A stretch of DNA of 64,000 bases from Verrucomicrobiaceae bacterium. GTDB taxonomy: Bacteria; Verrucomicrobiota; Verrucomicrobiia; Verrucomicrobiales; Verrucomicrobiaceae. Within the stretch, counting starts at the first letter, position 1, and each line of letters opens with the position of its first letter. Both the position numbers and the translations under genes were made by a program. Shown here in pieces: positions 54,905 to 64,000 of the stretch. The stretch covers positions 558,001 to 622,000 of the forward strand of contig JABTUN010000002.1 in NCBI GenBank assembly GCA_015075365.1. The letters are read 5' to 3'. Under the pieces are notes generated by a model, which had not been told where the DNA came from, did no database searches, and saw nothing but the letters and a program-made list of their open reading frames with translations.

Positions 54905-57417
54905 AGGCATGCTTTTCCGCCCTTCTCGCGGCCTGCACCACGGCAGGGCCTGATCTGCGCTCTGAGCCGGCCTCGGTCGGCGCCTTCATCCACAAACATT
55001 GCATTGACTGTCATGACGACAGCGTTTCCAAAGGTGACTTCGACATCACCGCGCTGCCTTTTGAACTCAGTCATGCAGACACACGCGGCCGATGGACACG
55101 CGTATTCGATCAGATCGAAAAAGGCGAGATGCCGCCGCCGGAGAAATCCAAAGTTACCACCGAGGAACGCGAGGCCGTCGTCTCGCAACTAAGCGCGGCC
55201 CTGCTCGCTGCCTCCCAGGCAGAGACAGCGAAAAATGGCCGCGGACCCGTTCGGCGGCTCACGCGGGTGGAGTTTGAAAACAACCTCCGCGTGCTGCTGA
55301 AGCTGCCGCATCTCGACATCCGCGACAAACTGCCGGAGGACCGCGATTCACACGGCTTTACCAAAGTCTCCGCGTTGCTCGACATGTCGCATGTGCAGCT
55401 TGATGCCTATCTCGACGCCACGGAGACCGCGCTGCGCACGGCGATGGCCGGCTCAAAACCACCCGCAGCGCCGGTGACACAGCGTTTTACCGGCACCGAC
55501 CTCTTTCCCACGCTGGAAACGTTCGGCGAGCGCGAGGCGATGTTCTTCGCGCGGGACAACCGCATGGTCCCCATCACCAACGCGCAGTTCAAAGACATGA
55601 CACCGGAGCAGCGCTGCGATTCCACTCTCGAAATGGCGCTGTTTCGCTCCGCGACGTGGCCCTACTTCGGTTATCCGCGTGGTTTTCGCGCCAGGGAGAG
55701 CGGCGCGTATCGCGTGCGCTTTGCCGGTCGTGCCGTGCGCCAAGTGCGGGACTTCCGCCTCGTGCCCGCGCATGAGCCCATCGCGATGAGCTTCCGCGCC
55801 CGTCAGCCTTCCGGCCCGGATGTCTCCGGTGATGTGCGCGAGACCGGCGGCTGGATGGACTTGCAACCCGAGACGCGTGAGTTTGAGACAACGATTCATC
55901 TCAAAGCAGGCGAGACTTTCGAATACAGCCCGCTCGGCCTGCCGGTGCCCTTCATCCGCACGGATGGCGGCTTCTTCTATGATTACCCACCGATGCCGCC
56001 GGAGGGGCATCGCGGCGTGGCGATTCAATGGCTCGAAGTCACCGGCCCGATTCGCGAGAAAACATGGCCGCCGCCTTCCCATCACGTTTTGTTCGATGAA
56101 GTGGATGTCGCGAAAGCCACCGCAGCCGATGCGGAAAGGCTTTATCGCCGTTTTGCCGCGAGGGCCGCTTTGCGCCCGATGAGCGAGGAAGCGCATCAAC
56201 CGTTCTTGAAGCTGATTCAGGCGAAAATGACCGCTGGAGCCACTTTTAGCGATGCGCTGCTCGCAGGCTATCAGGCGCTGCTTTGCTCCTCGCACTGCCT
56301 TTACCTCACCGAGCCGCGAAAAGACGCCCCAGACGCCCATTTCGCCATCGCGAACCGTCTCTCGCACTTTCTTTGGAACTCACGGCCCGATGACGAACTG
56401 GCCCGGCTCGCGAGAAATGGTCGTTTGCATGACAAAGCCACGCTGAAAGCGCAAACCGAGCGCCTCATTGCCGATGCACGCTTCGAGCAGTTCGTGCGCA
56501 CGTTTGCCGATGAATGGCTCGACCTGCGCAAACTGCGTCGCGACATCCCGGACGAGCGTTTGTATCCCGAGTATCGCAAGGACGACTACCTCGTGGACTC
56601 CATGGAGCACGAGACGCGCGCCTTTCTCCGCGCCATGGTGCGCGAGAACCTGCCCGCGAGCACCGTCATCGCCGCCGGCTTCACGTTCGTGAACGACCGC
56701 CTCGCCGCGCACTACGATCTGCCACGCGTCAGCGGCTCCGCAATGCAGCGCTTGACGTTGCCGAAAGGCAGCCCCTTTGGCGGGCTCATCACGCAGGCCG
56801 CGCTCATGAAGCACACGGCCAACGGCACCACCACCTCACCCGTGCTGCGCGGCGTGTGGATCATGGAAAAGCTCCTCGGCCAGCCGCCGCCACCGCCGCC
56901 GAAAAGCGTGCCCGCTGTGGAACCCGACATTCGTGGTGCCACCACGATCCGCGCCTTGCTCGCGAAACACACCGAATCGAAGACCTGCGCCTCCTGCCAC
57001 GCGAAGTTTGATCCCGTCGGCTTCGCGCTGGAGAACTTCGATGTCATGGGCGCGTGGCGGGATCGCTACCGTGGCATGGAGCGCGGTGAAAAAATCACCG
57101 GCATTGATCCCGCCGGGCATCCCTACACCTACTTCGTCGGCCAGCCCGTCGATGCCTCCGGCAAGCTCCCCACCGGCCAAACCTTCCGCGACATCCACGA
57201 GCTGAAACGCCTCCTCGCCTCCAACCCGCGCCAGCTCGCACGCAACCTTCTCCACCACCTCATCCTCCACGCCACCGGCACGCCCGTGGGATTCGCAGAT
57301 CGTGCAGAGATCGAGTCGATGCTCGATGCGTGCGAGTCCGGCGGTTTCGGCGTGCAGGATTTGATCCACGCGCTTGTGCAAAGCCGCATCTTCCTTGGTT
57401 CAGAACTTCAACCATGA
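54901..57417 (+). CDS. DUF1587/DUF1592/DUF1588/DUF1585-type haem-motif protein
   Basis: An 838-aa exported protein of the planctomycete-verrucomicrobial type. A short lipoprotein-like signal (MKACFSALLAAC) precedes HCIDCHDD (haem CxxCH), then DUF1587 (RRLTRVEFENNLRVLL), a sandwich region, DUF1592 (SHFLWNSRPDDELARLA), DUF1588 (GGLITQAALMKHTANGTTTSPVLRG, with CASCHAKFDPVGFALENFD) and DUF1585 near the C-terminus (NLLHHLILHATGTPV). It is regularly paired with a DUF1552 protein, as here. Function is unestablished. The IclR gene before it and ATGA overlaps at both ends suggest a regulated operon. Confidence 0.88.
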   Translation: MKACFSALLAACTTAGPDLRSEPASVGAFIHKHCIDCHDDSVSKGDFDITALPFELSHADTRGRWTRVFDQIEKGEMPPPEKSKVTTEEREAVVSQLSAALLAASQAETAKNGRGPVRRLTRVEFENNLRVLLKLPHLDIRDKLPEDRDSHGFTKVSALLDMSHVQLDAYLDATETALRTAMAGSKPPAAPVTQRFTGTDLFPTLETFGEREAMFFARDNRMVPITNAQFKDMTPEQRCDSTLEMALFRSATWPYFGYPRGFRARESGAYRVRFAGRAVRQVRDFRLVPAHEPIAMSFRARQPSGPDVSGDVRETGGWMDLQPETREFETTIHLKAGETFEYSPLGLPVPFIRTDGGFFYDYPPMPPEGHRGVAIQWLEVTGPIREKTWPPPSHHVLFDEVDVAKATAADAERLYRRFAARAALRPMSEEAHQPFLKLIQAKMTAGATFSDALLAGYQALLCSSHCLYLTEPRKDAPDAHFAIANRLSHFLWNSRPDDELARLARNGRLHDKATLKAQTERLIADARFEQFVRTFADEWLDLRKLRRDIPDERLYPEYRKDDYLVDSMEHETRAFLRAMVRENLPASTVIAAGFTFVNDRLAAHYDLPRVSGSAMQRLTLPKGSPFGGLITQAALMKHTANGTTTSPVLRGVWIMEKLLGQPPPPPPKSVPAVEPDIRGATTIRALLAKHTESKTCASCHAKFDPVGFALENFDVMGAWRDRYRGMERGEKITGIDPAGHPYTYFVGQPVDASGKLPTGQTFRDIHELKRLLASNPRQLARNLLHHLILHATGTPVGFADRAEIESMLDACESGGFGVQDLIHALVQSRIFLGSELQP

Positions 57418-58712
57418 ACACACCTCACATCACCACTGCCATTCCGCGCCGCCGCTTTCTGCGCGGACTCGGTGTCACGCTAGGACTTCCGCTTCTGGAG
57501 CAGAACATCATCCATGCCGCATCGCAGGCGTCTCCGAAGCGCATGCTGCTCATCTCCAACAATCTCGGCGTGCTGCCGCAGCATTTCTTTCCGAAGGACA
57601 AAGGCGCGGGCTACACGCTCTCGCCCTATCTGAAGAAGCTGGCTGCTTTCAAAAACGACTTCACCATCTTCAGCGGACTCTCACACCCCGCGGTCACCGG
57701 CGGTCACAGCACGGAAAACTGCTTCCTCACCGCCGCACGCGATCCCACACGCAGCGGCTTCCGCAACAGCATCTCGCTCGACCAGTTCGCGGCGGAAAAG
57801 CTCGGCCAGCAGACGCGTTTCCCAACGCTGAACCTAGGCGTGAACATCGACAAAGCGAACCGAAGCCTGTCGTGGACACGCGATGGCGTGCTGCTGCCGG
57901 CCGAGGACAGCCCGGCGGCCTTGTTTCGCAAAATGTTCCTCCAAGGCGATGCCAGACAGACCGCCGCCTCGCTCAAACGGCTCCAGGATCGCGGCAGCAT
58001 CCTCGACGCCGTGCGGGACGACATCAGCCGCTTCCAGCGCAACCTCGGCGGCACGGACAAAAGCCGTCTCGATCAGTATCTCACCTCCGTGCGCGAGCTG
58101 GAGCAGCGTCTCGCCATCTCAGGAGAGTGGGAGCAAAAACCCAAGCCGCAAGCCCAGACCACCGAGCCGAAAGACATCCCCGACAAGGCCAAGTTCTTCC
58201 CGAAGATCCAGCTCATGCTCGACATGGCCCGCCTGGCCTTCGAGTCCGACTCCACGCGCATCATCACCCTCATGGTGGATGGCTTTGCCACGCCTGTTTT
58301 TGAAATCAACGAGCAGCAGCGAACCCGCGATGGCTACCACAACCTCAGCCACCACGGCCAGTCGAAGGAAAAGCTCGCCGAGCTCGAAAAAGTGGACCTC
58401 CAGCAGATGCGCCACCTGCGTGAACTCCTCACCGCGCTCGCCGCCACACCCGCCGCCGATGGCAGCCGCCTGCTCGATCAAACGATGGTCCTCTACGGCA
58501 GCAACCTTGGCGATGCGAACGTTCACAACTGCACCAACCTGCCCATCCTCCTCGCCGGTGGCGGCCTGGAACACGGCCAGCACCTCGCCTTTGACAGCGT
58601 GCAGAACAAACCGCTCTGCAATCTCTTCGTCACGATGCTCCAGCATCTCGGCGTGGAGACCGATGTCTTTGGAAGCGCCACCGGGAGCCTCGGCGGGATC
58701 CAAGGCGGATAA
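57414..58712 (+). CDS. DUF1552 protein with Tat signal
   Basis: A 432-aa protein, DUF1552 family, with a twin-arginine start (PRRRFLRGLGVTLGLPLLE). Family features are MLLISNNLGVLPQHFFPKDKG, SGLSHPAVTGGHSTENCFLT, and TMVLYGSNLGDANVHNCTNLPILLAGGG; the last resembles the metal site of the alkaline phosphatase superfamily. The partner of the preceding DUF1592-type gene, with which it overlaps by ATGA. Role unknown, probably glycan processing in the periplasm. Confidence 0.9.
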   Translation: MNTPHITTAIPRRRFLRGLGVTLGLPLLEQNIIHAASQASPKRMLLISNNLGVLPQHFFPKDKGAGYTLSPYLKKLAAFKNDFTIFSGLSHPAVTGGHSTENCFLTAARDPTRSGFRNSISLDQFAAEKLGQQTRFPTLNLGVNIDKANRSLSWTRDGVLLPAEDSPAALFRKMFLQGDARQTAASLKRLQDRGSILDAVRDDISRFQRNLGGTDKSRLDQYLTSVRELEQRLAISGEWEQKPKPQAQTTEPKDIPDKAKFFPKIQLMLDMARLAFESDSTRIITLMVDGFATPVFEINEQQRTRDGYHNLSHHGQSKEKLAELEKVDLQQMRHLRELLTALAATPAADGSRLLDQTMVLYGSNLGDANVHNCTNLPILLAGGGLEHGQHLAFDSVQNKPLCNLFVTMLQHLGVETDVFGSATGSLGGIQGG

Positions 58713-58773
58713 AACCTCCTTTTCGAGCGGTTGGGCGGCGAAACGCCAAGGAAAAACGCGTATTCCCCTCACC

Positions 58774-60213
58774 ATGCTCACACCCACACGCCGGCGCTTT
58801 TTTGAAGACTCACTAATGGCCGCTGCGGCGGTCGCTTTGCCGAAAACCTTGCTGGGGGCCGAGACGACGGCGGTTTCGGCAAATGAGAAGATCACAGCGG
58901 CGATCATTGGCTGCGGGATTCGTGGGAAGGCGCATGCGCGGGAGCTGGCGAGGCTCGCGGATTGCGATGTGGCGTATGTTTGCGATCCCGATCTCGATCG
59001 CGCGGATGAGGTGGGTGCGTTGCTGGTCGAACTGAAGCGGCCGATGCCGAAGAAGGCGCAGGACTTGCGGAAGGTGCTCGAAGACAAGGCGGTGGATGTC
59101 GTTTTCATCGCCACGCCGAACCACTGGCATGCGCTGGCGGCGATCTGGGCGATGCAGGCGGGCAAGGACGTGTATGTCGAGAAGCCTGTGAGCCAGAATG
59201 TCGAGGAAGGCCGCCGCATCGTGCAGGTGGCGCGGAAACTGGGTCGCATCGCGCAGACGGGCACGCAGAATCGCTCGCGTGGTGCTTTGGCCGAGGCGGT
59301 AAAGTTCATGCGCGAGGGCAAATTGGGCCAGGTGAAGCTGGCGAAGAGCATCATCTACAGCGGACGCGGCAGCATCGGCGGCCCGGCGGAGTGTGTGATG
59401 CCGCAGAGGTGTGATTACGACCTGTGGGCCGGCCCCGCGCCGATGACAAAGCTCACGCGACCGAAGTTCCACTACGACTGGCATTGGTTCTGGGACACCG
59501 GCAACGGCGAGATCGGCAACAACAACGTCCACTCGCTCGACATCTGCCGCTGGGGCCTCGGCGTGACCGGATTGGGTCGCAGCGTGCTCAGCTACGGTGG
59601 CCGACTCGGCTATACGGACGTCGCCGAGACGCCGAACTCGCAGGTCGGCGTTTTCGACTTTGGCGACAAGACCATCGTCTCTGAAACCCGCGGCCTCAAA
59701 ACCGCGCCGTTTCATCCCACGATCAAGTCCATGTGGTTCTTCTACGGCAGCGAAGGCATCATCGCCGACACCAGCCTCTTTGATCCGAAAGGCAACCTCG
59801 TCCGCGCCTTCGAAGGGGGCAAATCCGAGAACCATTTCGCCAATTTCCTCCGCGCCGTGCGCAGTCGCAAACACACCGACCTCACCGCCGACATCGAGGA
59901 AGGCCATCAAAGCACAGCGCTCTGCCACATCGCGAACATTTCGTATCGCCTCGGCTCCAAGACGTCCGTGAACGCCATCTCAAAGGCGCTCGGCACGCTC
60001 CAAGTCCACGAAGACGTGCAGGACACGCTGGAGCGCACAAAGCACTACCTCGGCGAAGCTGGCGTCGATCTCGACAAGAACCAGCTCACGCTCGGCCACC
60101 ATCTCCGCGTCGATGGCAACAGGGAATCCTTCCTCGACAACGCCGCCGCGAACGCGCTGCTCACCCGCGAGTATCGCGCGCCGTTTGTGGTGCCGAAGCT
60201 GAGCGAGATTTGA
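58774..60213 (+). CDS. Gfo/Idh/MocA family oxidoreductase with Tat-like signal
   Basis: A 479-aa protein. The signal is Tat-like (TRRRFFEDSLMAAAAVALP), then the NAD(P) fold (AAIIGCGIRGKAHARELARLADCDVAYVCDPD), the catalytic-lysine motif YVEKPVSQN, and the GFO_IDH_MocA C-terminal domain (NNVHSLDICRWGLGV). It is much closer to the family consensus than the copy at 51978-52976. Exported members are common in this phylum and probably oxidise sugars or cyclitols with a tightly bound cofactor. It lies 61 bp after the DUF1552 gene on the same strand. Confidence 0.9.
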   Translation: MLTPTRRRFFEDSLMAAAAVALPKTLLGAETTAVSANEKITAAIIGCGIRGKAHARELARLADCDVAYVCDPDLDRADEVGALLVELKRPMPKKAQDLRKVLEDKAVDVVFIATPNHWHALAAIWAMQAGKDVYVEKPVSQNVEEGRRIVQVARKLGRIAQTGTQNRSRGALAEAVKFMREGKLGQVKLAKSIIYSGRGSIGGPAECVMPQRCDYDLWAGPAPMTKLTRPKFHYDWHWFWDTGNGEIGNNNVHSLDICRWGLGVTGLGRSVLSYGGRLGYTDVAETPNSQVGVFDFGDKTIVSETRGLKTAPFHPTIKSMWFFYGSEGIIADTSLFDPKGNLVRAFEGGKSENHFANFLRAVRSRKHTDLTADIEEGHQSTALCHIANISYRLGSKTSVNAISKALGTLQVHEDVQDTLERTKHYLGEAGVDLDKNQLTLGHHLRVDGNRESFLDNAAANALLTREYRAPFVVPKLSEI

Positions 60214-60251
60214 AGCGGGGCGTCCTTCCAGAGACAAAGCCACGCCGCCAA

Positions 60252-62423
60252 TTACGATTTGGTGGCACCCGGGGCCGCGGCAGCAGGCTGTGGTGAAGTC
60301 TTCACCGGAGCGTAGTAGTAGCTGGCGTAGTTGTAATAGGTGTACTCTTTCAAATTCGAACTGGAGCGGTTGAGAATGACGCCACCGATGTTCACCTGGC
60401 GCTCGTAGAGGAGATCCAGGGCCTTGCCAGTAAGGCGGGCCATGGTGGACGACATTCGGACAATAAACAGGACGGTGTCGAGTTTCGGGGCAAAAGACGC
60501 CGTGTCATCCGCCACGAGAACGGGCGCGCTGTCGAAGATAACATAGTCATACTCATCAGCCATCTCCTTGAGCATCTCCTCAGCCGTTTTGGAGAGGAGC
60601 ATCTCGGATGTCTGGTCAAACACATCGCCACGAGCCAGCAGGTCGAGATTGCGTGTGCTTGTCTCCTGCACAGCATCGCGCCAATGAAGCTTGCCGCGAA
60701 GAGCCTCGCTGAGCCCAGGTGTTGACGGCAGCTTGAACAACTCGCTGACACCTCCGCGGCGAAGGTCGCAGTCCGCCAGGAGAACCCGGGCACCCGCAAG
60801 CGCCATGGTAACGGCAAGGTTCGAGGTCACCGTGGTCTTGCCCTCATTGGGGACCGCACTGGTGCAAAGGATGGTCTTCGGCGGCTTGCCCTGCCAGTTT
60901 TTGAACAGGATTGAGGACCGGATGTTGCGGAATGCCTCCGCGTATAGGTGGCGGTCGTCGTTGGGGCGCAGGAGCGCCACGTCGCCACGCTGCCGCTGTT
61001 CCGGAATCTGGCCGAGCACCGACTCTCCGGGGAAAAGGGCCTGAAACTCGCTGTAAGAGTTCATGCGATCGTCGAGGCGGTCGAAAAGAAGCAGGATGAT
61101 CACGCCCGCGCCAAGGCCTACCACCAAGCCGATCACAATGGGCATTTTCCAGTCGTCAGTGTGCTCCGTGGCCGTGGAAGCACGCTCCTGTACCGCGACG
61201 TAGTCACTCTGGGTGTTGAACATGGCCTGGAAGGTCTCGGCCTTTTCAAACATTTTCTGGTAGGCTTCACGGGCTGTCTCCATCTCATCCTTCAAGCGGG
61301 CATGCTCGGCCAGTTTGGCACCCAGCTCCAGCGCCTCCTTTTCCCGCTCCACAATCTGCTTGTCGAGGACCTCCACCTTGCGGCGGATGGCGCTGAGCTG
61401 CGCACTCATCTCGTCCTGGATCTGCACCTCATACTCCTTGAGAAGCGACTCCTGCCCGGCAACTTCCTGGGAAATGTCCACCACCTGTGGATGGTTCTCC
61501 TTGAAGGTGCCCAGCAAGGTCTGGCGCTTGGTCTTGAGCATGGTGATCTGGCCCTTGGTGCGCAGGTAGTCCATTTCAGCCACGGTGAGGCCGTTACCCG
61601 TGGATTCGGTGGTCTTGCCGGCATCCGAAGCAGACTGCTGCTGGACACCGGGCGTGGCCGAGTTTGCGAGGCGCTCACGCTGCTGCATGGCGGCCTTCAC
61701 ATTCAGCACAGCGCTCTCGATCTCCGCCAAAGAGGTGCGCTGGGCCTCCCGCTGGGCCTTGAGCTGGGAAAGGAAGGTGGCCGACTCGTTGTTGCCGTTG
61801 GTGATCGTCAGGATGTTGTTGGCTGCGCAGAACTTCGTGAACGCCTCGTTCTTCTCCTCCATGATCTTTTGTTTGCTAACCACCTCCTGGAGGAAGGTAT
61901 TGAGCACCTTGCCTTGGGCTTGCTCGCGAATGCTCTGCCTGAAGGCGATAAACTCATCAAGCAGGCTGTTGAGAAAGATCTGGGTGTATTTGGGCTCTGA
62001 TCCAGTGGCCAGGATGTTGAAAATGGCGGATCCTTTGGTTTGGACCACCTTGATGTCCACGTCGGAGTCCTTCAAATCCGGATGCAGCGCGTGAACACGC
62101 TCGCGTGCCTTGCGGACCATCTCGGCGCTCTCGATCGTTTCAATGATGGTTCCGTAGAAGTCCGTGAGCTGCTCGTGCCATGTGACCTGATTATCCAAAA
62201 CCATCTTTCCGCCTGCAACGAGCTTGGCCAGGGAACGGAACACCTGGGGTTTTCCGGTGATGGTCAGCGCCTGCACGCATACCCCGATGCTGGCCGTCAA
62301 AAGCAGGAACCACCAGCGCCGGCGCAGCAGGATTTTATACCGTTGAAACTTGGCGGACGCCTCGTGGATGCGGCTCAGCGTGCTGGACTGGGCCTGACCG
62401 GGCAGGGTGAGTGACTGTTCCAT
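60252..62423 (-). CDS. Polysaccharide co-polymerase / tyrosine autokinase (Wzc-like)
   Basis: A 723-aa inner-membrane protein. A Wzz-type chain-length domain begins near residue 28 with a membrane helix at about 37-57, a long coiled coil occupies 150-400, and a second membrane helix lies at about 425-447. The cytoplasmic BY-kinase follows: Walker A SAVPNEGKTTV near 545, A' VLLADCDLRRGG, Walker B VIFDSAPVL. A tyrosine-rich tail (EYTYYNYASYYYAP) is the expected autophosphorylation cluster. It controls export and length of the exopolysaccharide. It follows the Wza-like gene by 65 bp on the same strand. Confidence 0.92.
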   Translation of the reverse strand: MEQSLTLPGQAQSSTLSRIHEASAKFQRYKILLRRRWWFLLLTASIGVCVQALTITGKPQVFRSLAKLVAGGKMVLDNQVTWHEQLTDFYGTIIETIESAEMVRKARERVHALHPDLKDSDVDIKVVQTKGSAIFNILATGSEPKYTQIFLNSLLDEFIAFRQSIREQAQGKVLNTFLQEVVSKQKIMEEKNEAFTKFCAANNILTITNGNNESATFLSQLKAQREAQRTSLAEIESAVLNVKAAMQQRERLANSATPGVQQQSASDAGKTTESTGNGLTVAEMDYLRTKGQITMLKTKRQTLLGTFKENHPQVVDISQEVAGQESLLKEYEVQIQDEMSAQLSAIRRKVEVLDKQIVEREKEALELGAKLAEHARLKDEMETAREAYQKMFEKAETFQAMFNTQSDYVAVQERASTATEHTDDWKMPIVIGLVVGLGAGVIILLLFDRLDDRMNSYSEFQALFPGESVLGQIPEQRQRGDVALLRPNDDRHLYAEAFRNIRSSILFKNWQGKPPKTILCTSAVPNEGKTTVTSNLAVTMALAGARVLLADCDLRRGGVSELFKLPSTPGLSEALRGKLHWRDAVQETSTRNLDLLARGDVFDQTSEMLLSKTAEEMLKEMADEYDYVIFDSAPVLVADDTASFAPKLDTVLFIVRMSSTMARLTGKALDLLYERQVNIGGVILNRSSSNLKEYTYYNYASYYYAPVKTSPQPAAAAPGATKS

Positions 62424-62488
62424 GGTGATGAAATGGGGGGAAGGAAGGCAATGGAGGAGCCGAAACGCCCTGCCGGACAGTCGGCAGG

Positions 62489-63199
62489 TTAGAAATTGAT
62501 CTTCTTCTCGGGCACGATGATCACGTCATTCTGGCGGATGAAGATGTCGTTTTGGAGCAGCCCCTTGCGCATGATGTCATCGACATTAACCATGATGCGC
62601 TTCTCTCCCTGCGGAGTGGTCCGGACGATCTTCACATGTTTGACATCCGCAAACTGGGCGAAACCTCCTGCACGGAGAATGGCCTGGCTGATCGTGAGGT
62701 CCTCATACTTGGGGAGGTCATACTTGCCCTGTTTCATCACGAAACCGAACATCACATAGGTGTCCTGCTCCACCATGCGAATGTTCTCCTCCACCGGAAT
62801 CTGGTCGATTGCGATCACCACGGTGGCAGTGATAAAGTAGCTCTTCTCAAGGTCGCGTTTGATCGAATATGCCAATGCGCGGCAGGACTTGCCGGCCGCC
62901 CGGACAAGGCCGATGTAGGGCACTTGAACCTCGCCCGTGACTGCGACCTTCTGCTGAACGGCATCTTTGCGATCCTCAAGAATGCGGATGCTGATCACAT
63001 ATCCAGGCTGGATCGGGCGCGAGTCGTCAAGCACGTCCATGGATGTCAGCACCGCAGCTCCGGTGATCGTACCGGCACCGGCATTGGACTGGGCCGCAGG
63101 AGCGCGCGGAGGCACCTCAGGAGCACGGAATCCAGGGTCCTGGCTGAAAGCGAGGGAGGCAGAGGCAAACAAGGAGGCAAGGAGGATTCGGCGAATCAT
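62489..63199 (-). CDS. Polysaccharide export protein, Wza-type with SLBB domain
   Basis: A 236-aa exported protein, start at ATG 63199 giving signal MIRRILLASLFASASLAFSQ. After a Pro/Ala-rich stretch comes the poly-export domain (PGYVISIRILEDRKDAVQQKVAVTGEVQVPYIG) and then SLBB-like repeats (EDTYVMFGFVMKQGKYDLPKYEDLTISQAILRAGGF). There is no lipobox, unlike E. coli Wza, as often in verrucomicrobia. It would form or gate the outer-membrane channel of the export system together with the neighbouring kinase. Confidence 0.88.
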   Translation of the reverse strand: MIRRILLASLFASASLAFSQDPGFRAPEVPPRAPAAQSNAGAGTITGAAVLTSMDVLDDSRPIQPGYVISIRILEDRKDAVQQKVAVTGEVQVPYIGLVRAAGKSCRALAYSIKRDLEKSYFITATVVIAIDQIPVEENIRMVEQDTYVMFGFVMKQGKYDLPKYEDLTISQAILRAGGFAQFADVKHVKIVRTTPQGEKRIMVNVDDIMRKGLLQNDIFIRQNDVIIVPEKKINF

Positions 63200-63298
63200 G
63201 GAGTGAAGAATACGAGAGGTGGGGAAGAGACGCGAACGGGGCACGAGGGAAGCCCACATGCCCCGACCGGGATTTGAGACAGCGTGCTTTCAGCCGCG

Positions 63299-64000
63299 TT
63301 AGAAATTGTAGTTCAAGCCCAAAATAAAGCGGTGCTGGTCAAAGTCCTGATTGTTGTTGTAGGTGTTGGTCAGGAAATAGCGGTAGCCAAGGTTGATGCT
63401 GGCTTTCTGGGTGAGCATGGCGGTGAAGTCGAGGTTGAACGCATGCTGGTCAAAGTCGCCATTGGCCGCCTCGGAGTCCGTGATACCAAAGTGGTAACCC
63501 GCCCCCATGCGGATCTTCGAGGTGAGTTGGTGATTGTAATACAGGTCAAAGCCATACTGGATGAGGTCCTGCTGGGCACCGGGGAACAAAGGATTGAAGG
63601 AGGAAGGTTCCGCTCTCTCAAAGTAGCCGGTCAAAGACAACCGCCCCCCTTTGGACGTGATGACCGAAATACCATAGTTAATAAAGTCCGCCGTGATGAA
63701 GTTGGACGCCAGATTCAGGGCGGATTCATGCCCCAAAGTGAGCGAGTGGCTGACACGATTGTTGATCTGGTTGCTGATGCTGAAATTGAAGTAGAAGTCG
63801 TTCAAGTCCGTGTTGTCTCCGGGGCCCAGAGGCGGTCCCACGGTGGAAGTGTCGAAATTGAAGAGTTGCGCGCCGGCGGCGATGCGCAGGAAAGTTGTCC
63901 TCCCGAGAGGAGTGCGGAAAAACAGACCCACATTCGCGAGAGTGCCGTCGTTGAGGATGGGCTGATCGTATTTCAGCAGGCTGACACCACCCTCAATACC
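63299..64000 (-). CDS. Outer-membrane beta-barrel protein, 5' end outside the window
   Basis: The minus-strand frame is open to the window edge, so only the C-terminal 233 residues are seen. The sequence is an alternation of aromatic and polar beta-strands (YFNFSISNQINNRVSHSLTLG, DLYYNHQLTSKIRMGAGYHFG, INLGYRYFLT) and ends in the terminal Phe pattern HRFILGLNYNF, typical of outer-membrane barrels inserted by BamA. It precedes the Wza-like gene on the same strand and may be the barrel of the export system. A GTG at 63931 exists but continues an already open frame. Confidence 0.8.
   Translation of the reverse strand, partial: GIEGGVSLLKYDQPILNDGTLANVGLFFRTPLGRTTFLRIAAGAQLFNFDTSTVGPPLGPGDNTDLNDFYFNFSISNQINNRVSHSLTLGHESALNLASNFITADFINYGISVITSKGGRLSLTGYFERAEPSSFNPLFPGAQQDLIQYGFDLYYNHQLTSKIRMGAGYHFGITDSEAANGDFDQHAFNLDFTAMLTQKASINLGYRYFLTNTYNNNQDFDQHRFILGLNYNF

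Noticed and set aside
1-64000. CRISPR array
   Set aside because: No regularly spaced direct repeats of 24-40 bp with unique spacers were seen, and no cas genes.

Overview
The window looks like a high-GC bacterial chromosome from the Planctomycetes-Verrucomicrobia-Chlamydiae group, most likely a verrucomicrobium of the Prosthecobacter/Verrucomicrobium type (inference). The basis is the set of secreted DUF1549/DUF1553, DUF1501, DUF1552 and DUF1592-type proteins with N-terminal CxxCH haem motifs, plus an SHD1 domain on a beta-propeller protein, a C-terminal-extended XseB, and ceramidase-like and Gfo/Idh/MocA enzymes. No rRNA gene or intact tRNA gene is present, so the assignment is by gene content only.

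Region 1 (1-18756) is the right part of a genomic island. It ends in a tyrosine recombinase gene (minus strand) that abuts a 48-nt 3' fragment of a tRNA-Arg(ACG) gene, which I read as the distal attachment site. The cargo is a GIY-YIG protein (cut by the window start) and one plus-strand operon (855-16986) that I read as a DISARM-related anti-phage system. It holds a DrmD-type SNF2 helicase, a DrmMI-type adenine methyltransferase, a protein with two RX4H motifs, a CBS-HEPN-like-DUF7662-like-DUF4268-like protein, and a 1699-aa DUF1998 helicase carrying a C-terminal nuclease-like domain. A small acidic protein follows. Separate drmA, drmB and drmC genes are not seen; the single large helicase stands where they would be. 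This is the best candidate in the window for an undescribed system.

Region 2 (18865-27298, minus strand) is an exopolysaccharide/O-antigen-type cluster: MurJ/Wzx-like flippase, a double GT4 glycosyltransferase, asparagine synthase and an O-antigen ligase/polymerase, with a GpgS-like glycosyltransferase upstream. A 117-119-bp inverted-repeat element sits in frame inside the double glycosyltransferase. A second export cluster lies at the right edge (60252-64000, minus): Wzc-type tyrosine autokinase, Wza-type export protein and an outer-membrane barrel running off the window. The two clusters are probably parts of the cell's EPS machinery.

Region 3 (27382-47254) is mixed chromosomal content: two haem-motif DUF1549/DUF1553 proteins, a PQQ-like propeller with a coupled lipoprotein, a cNMP-binding/FHA protein, an adenylate-forming ligase, a type IV pilin-like protein with promoter and terminator, YggU, Dxs, XseB, a sulfatase, a CPA2 antiporter, a TMTC-like membrane protein with TPRs, a DUF1080 protein and a DUF1501 protein.

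Region 4 (47258-60213) holds two translationally coupled plus-strand operons. The first has two paralogous ceramidase-like enzymes around a polysaccharide deacetylase, then a Gfo/Idh/MocA oxidoreductase and a BNR/sialidase-like protein. The second starts with an IclR regulator whose start codon overlaps a perfect 34-bp palindrome, followed by DUF1592-type and DUF1552 proteins and another Gfo/Idh/MocA protein. Together these look like secreted or periplasmic degradation of complex glycans or glycolipids.
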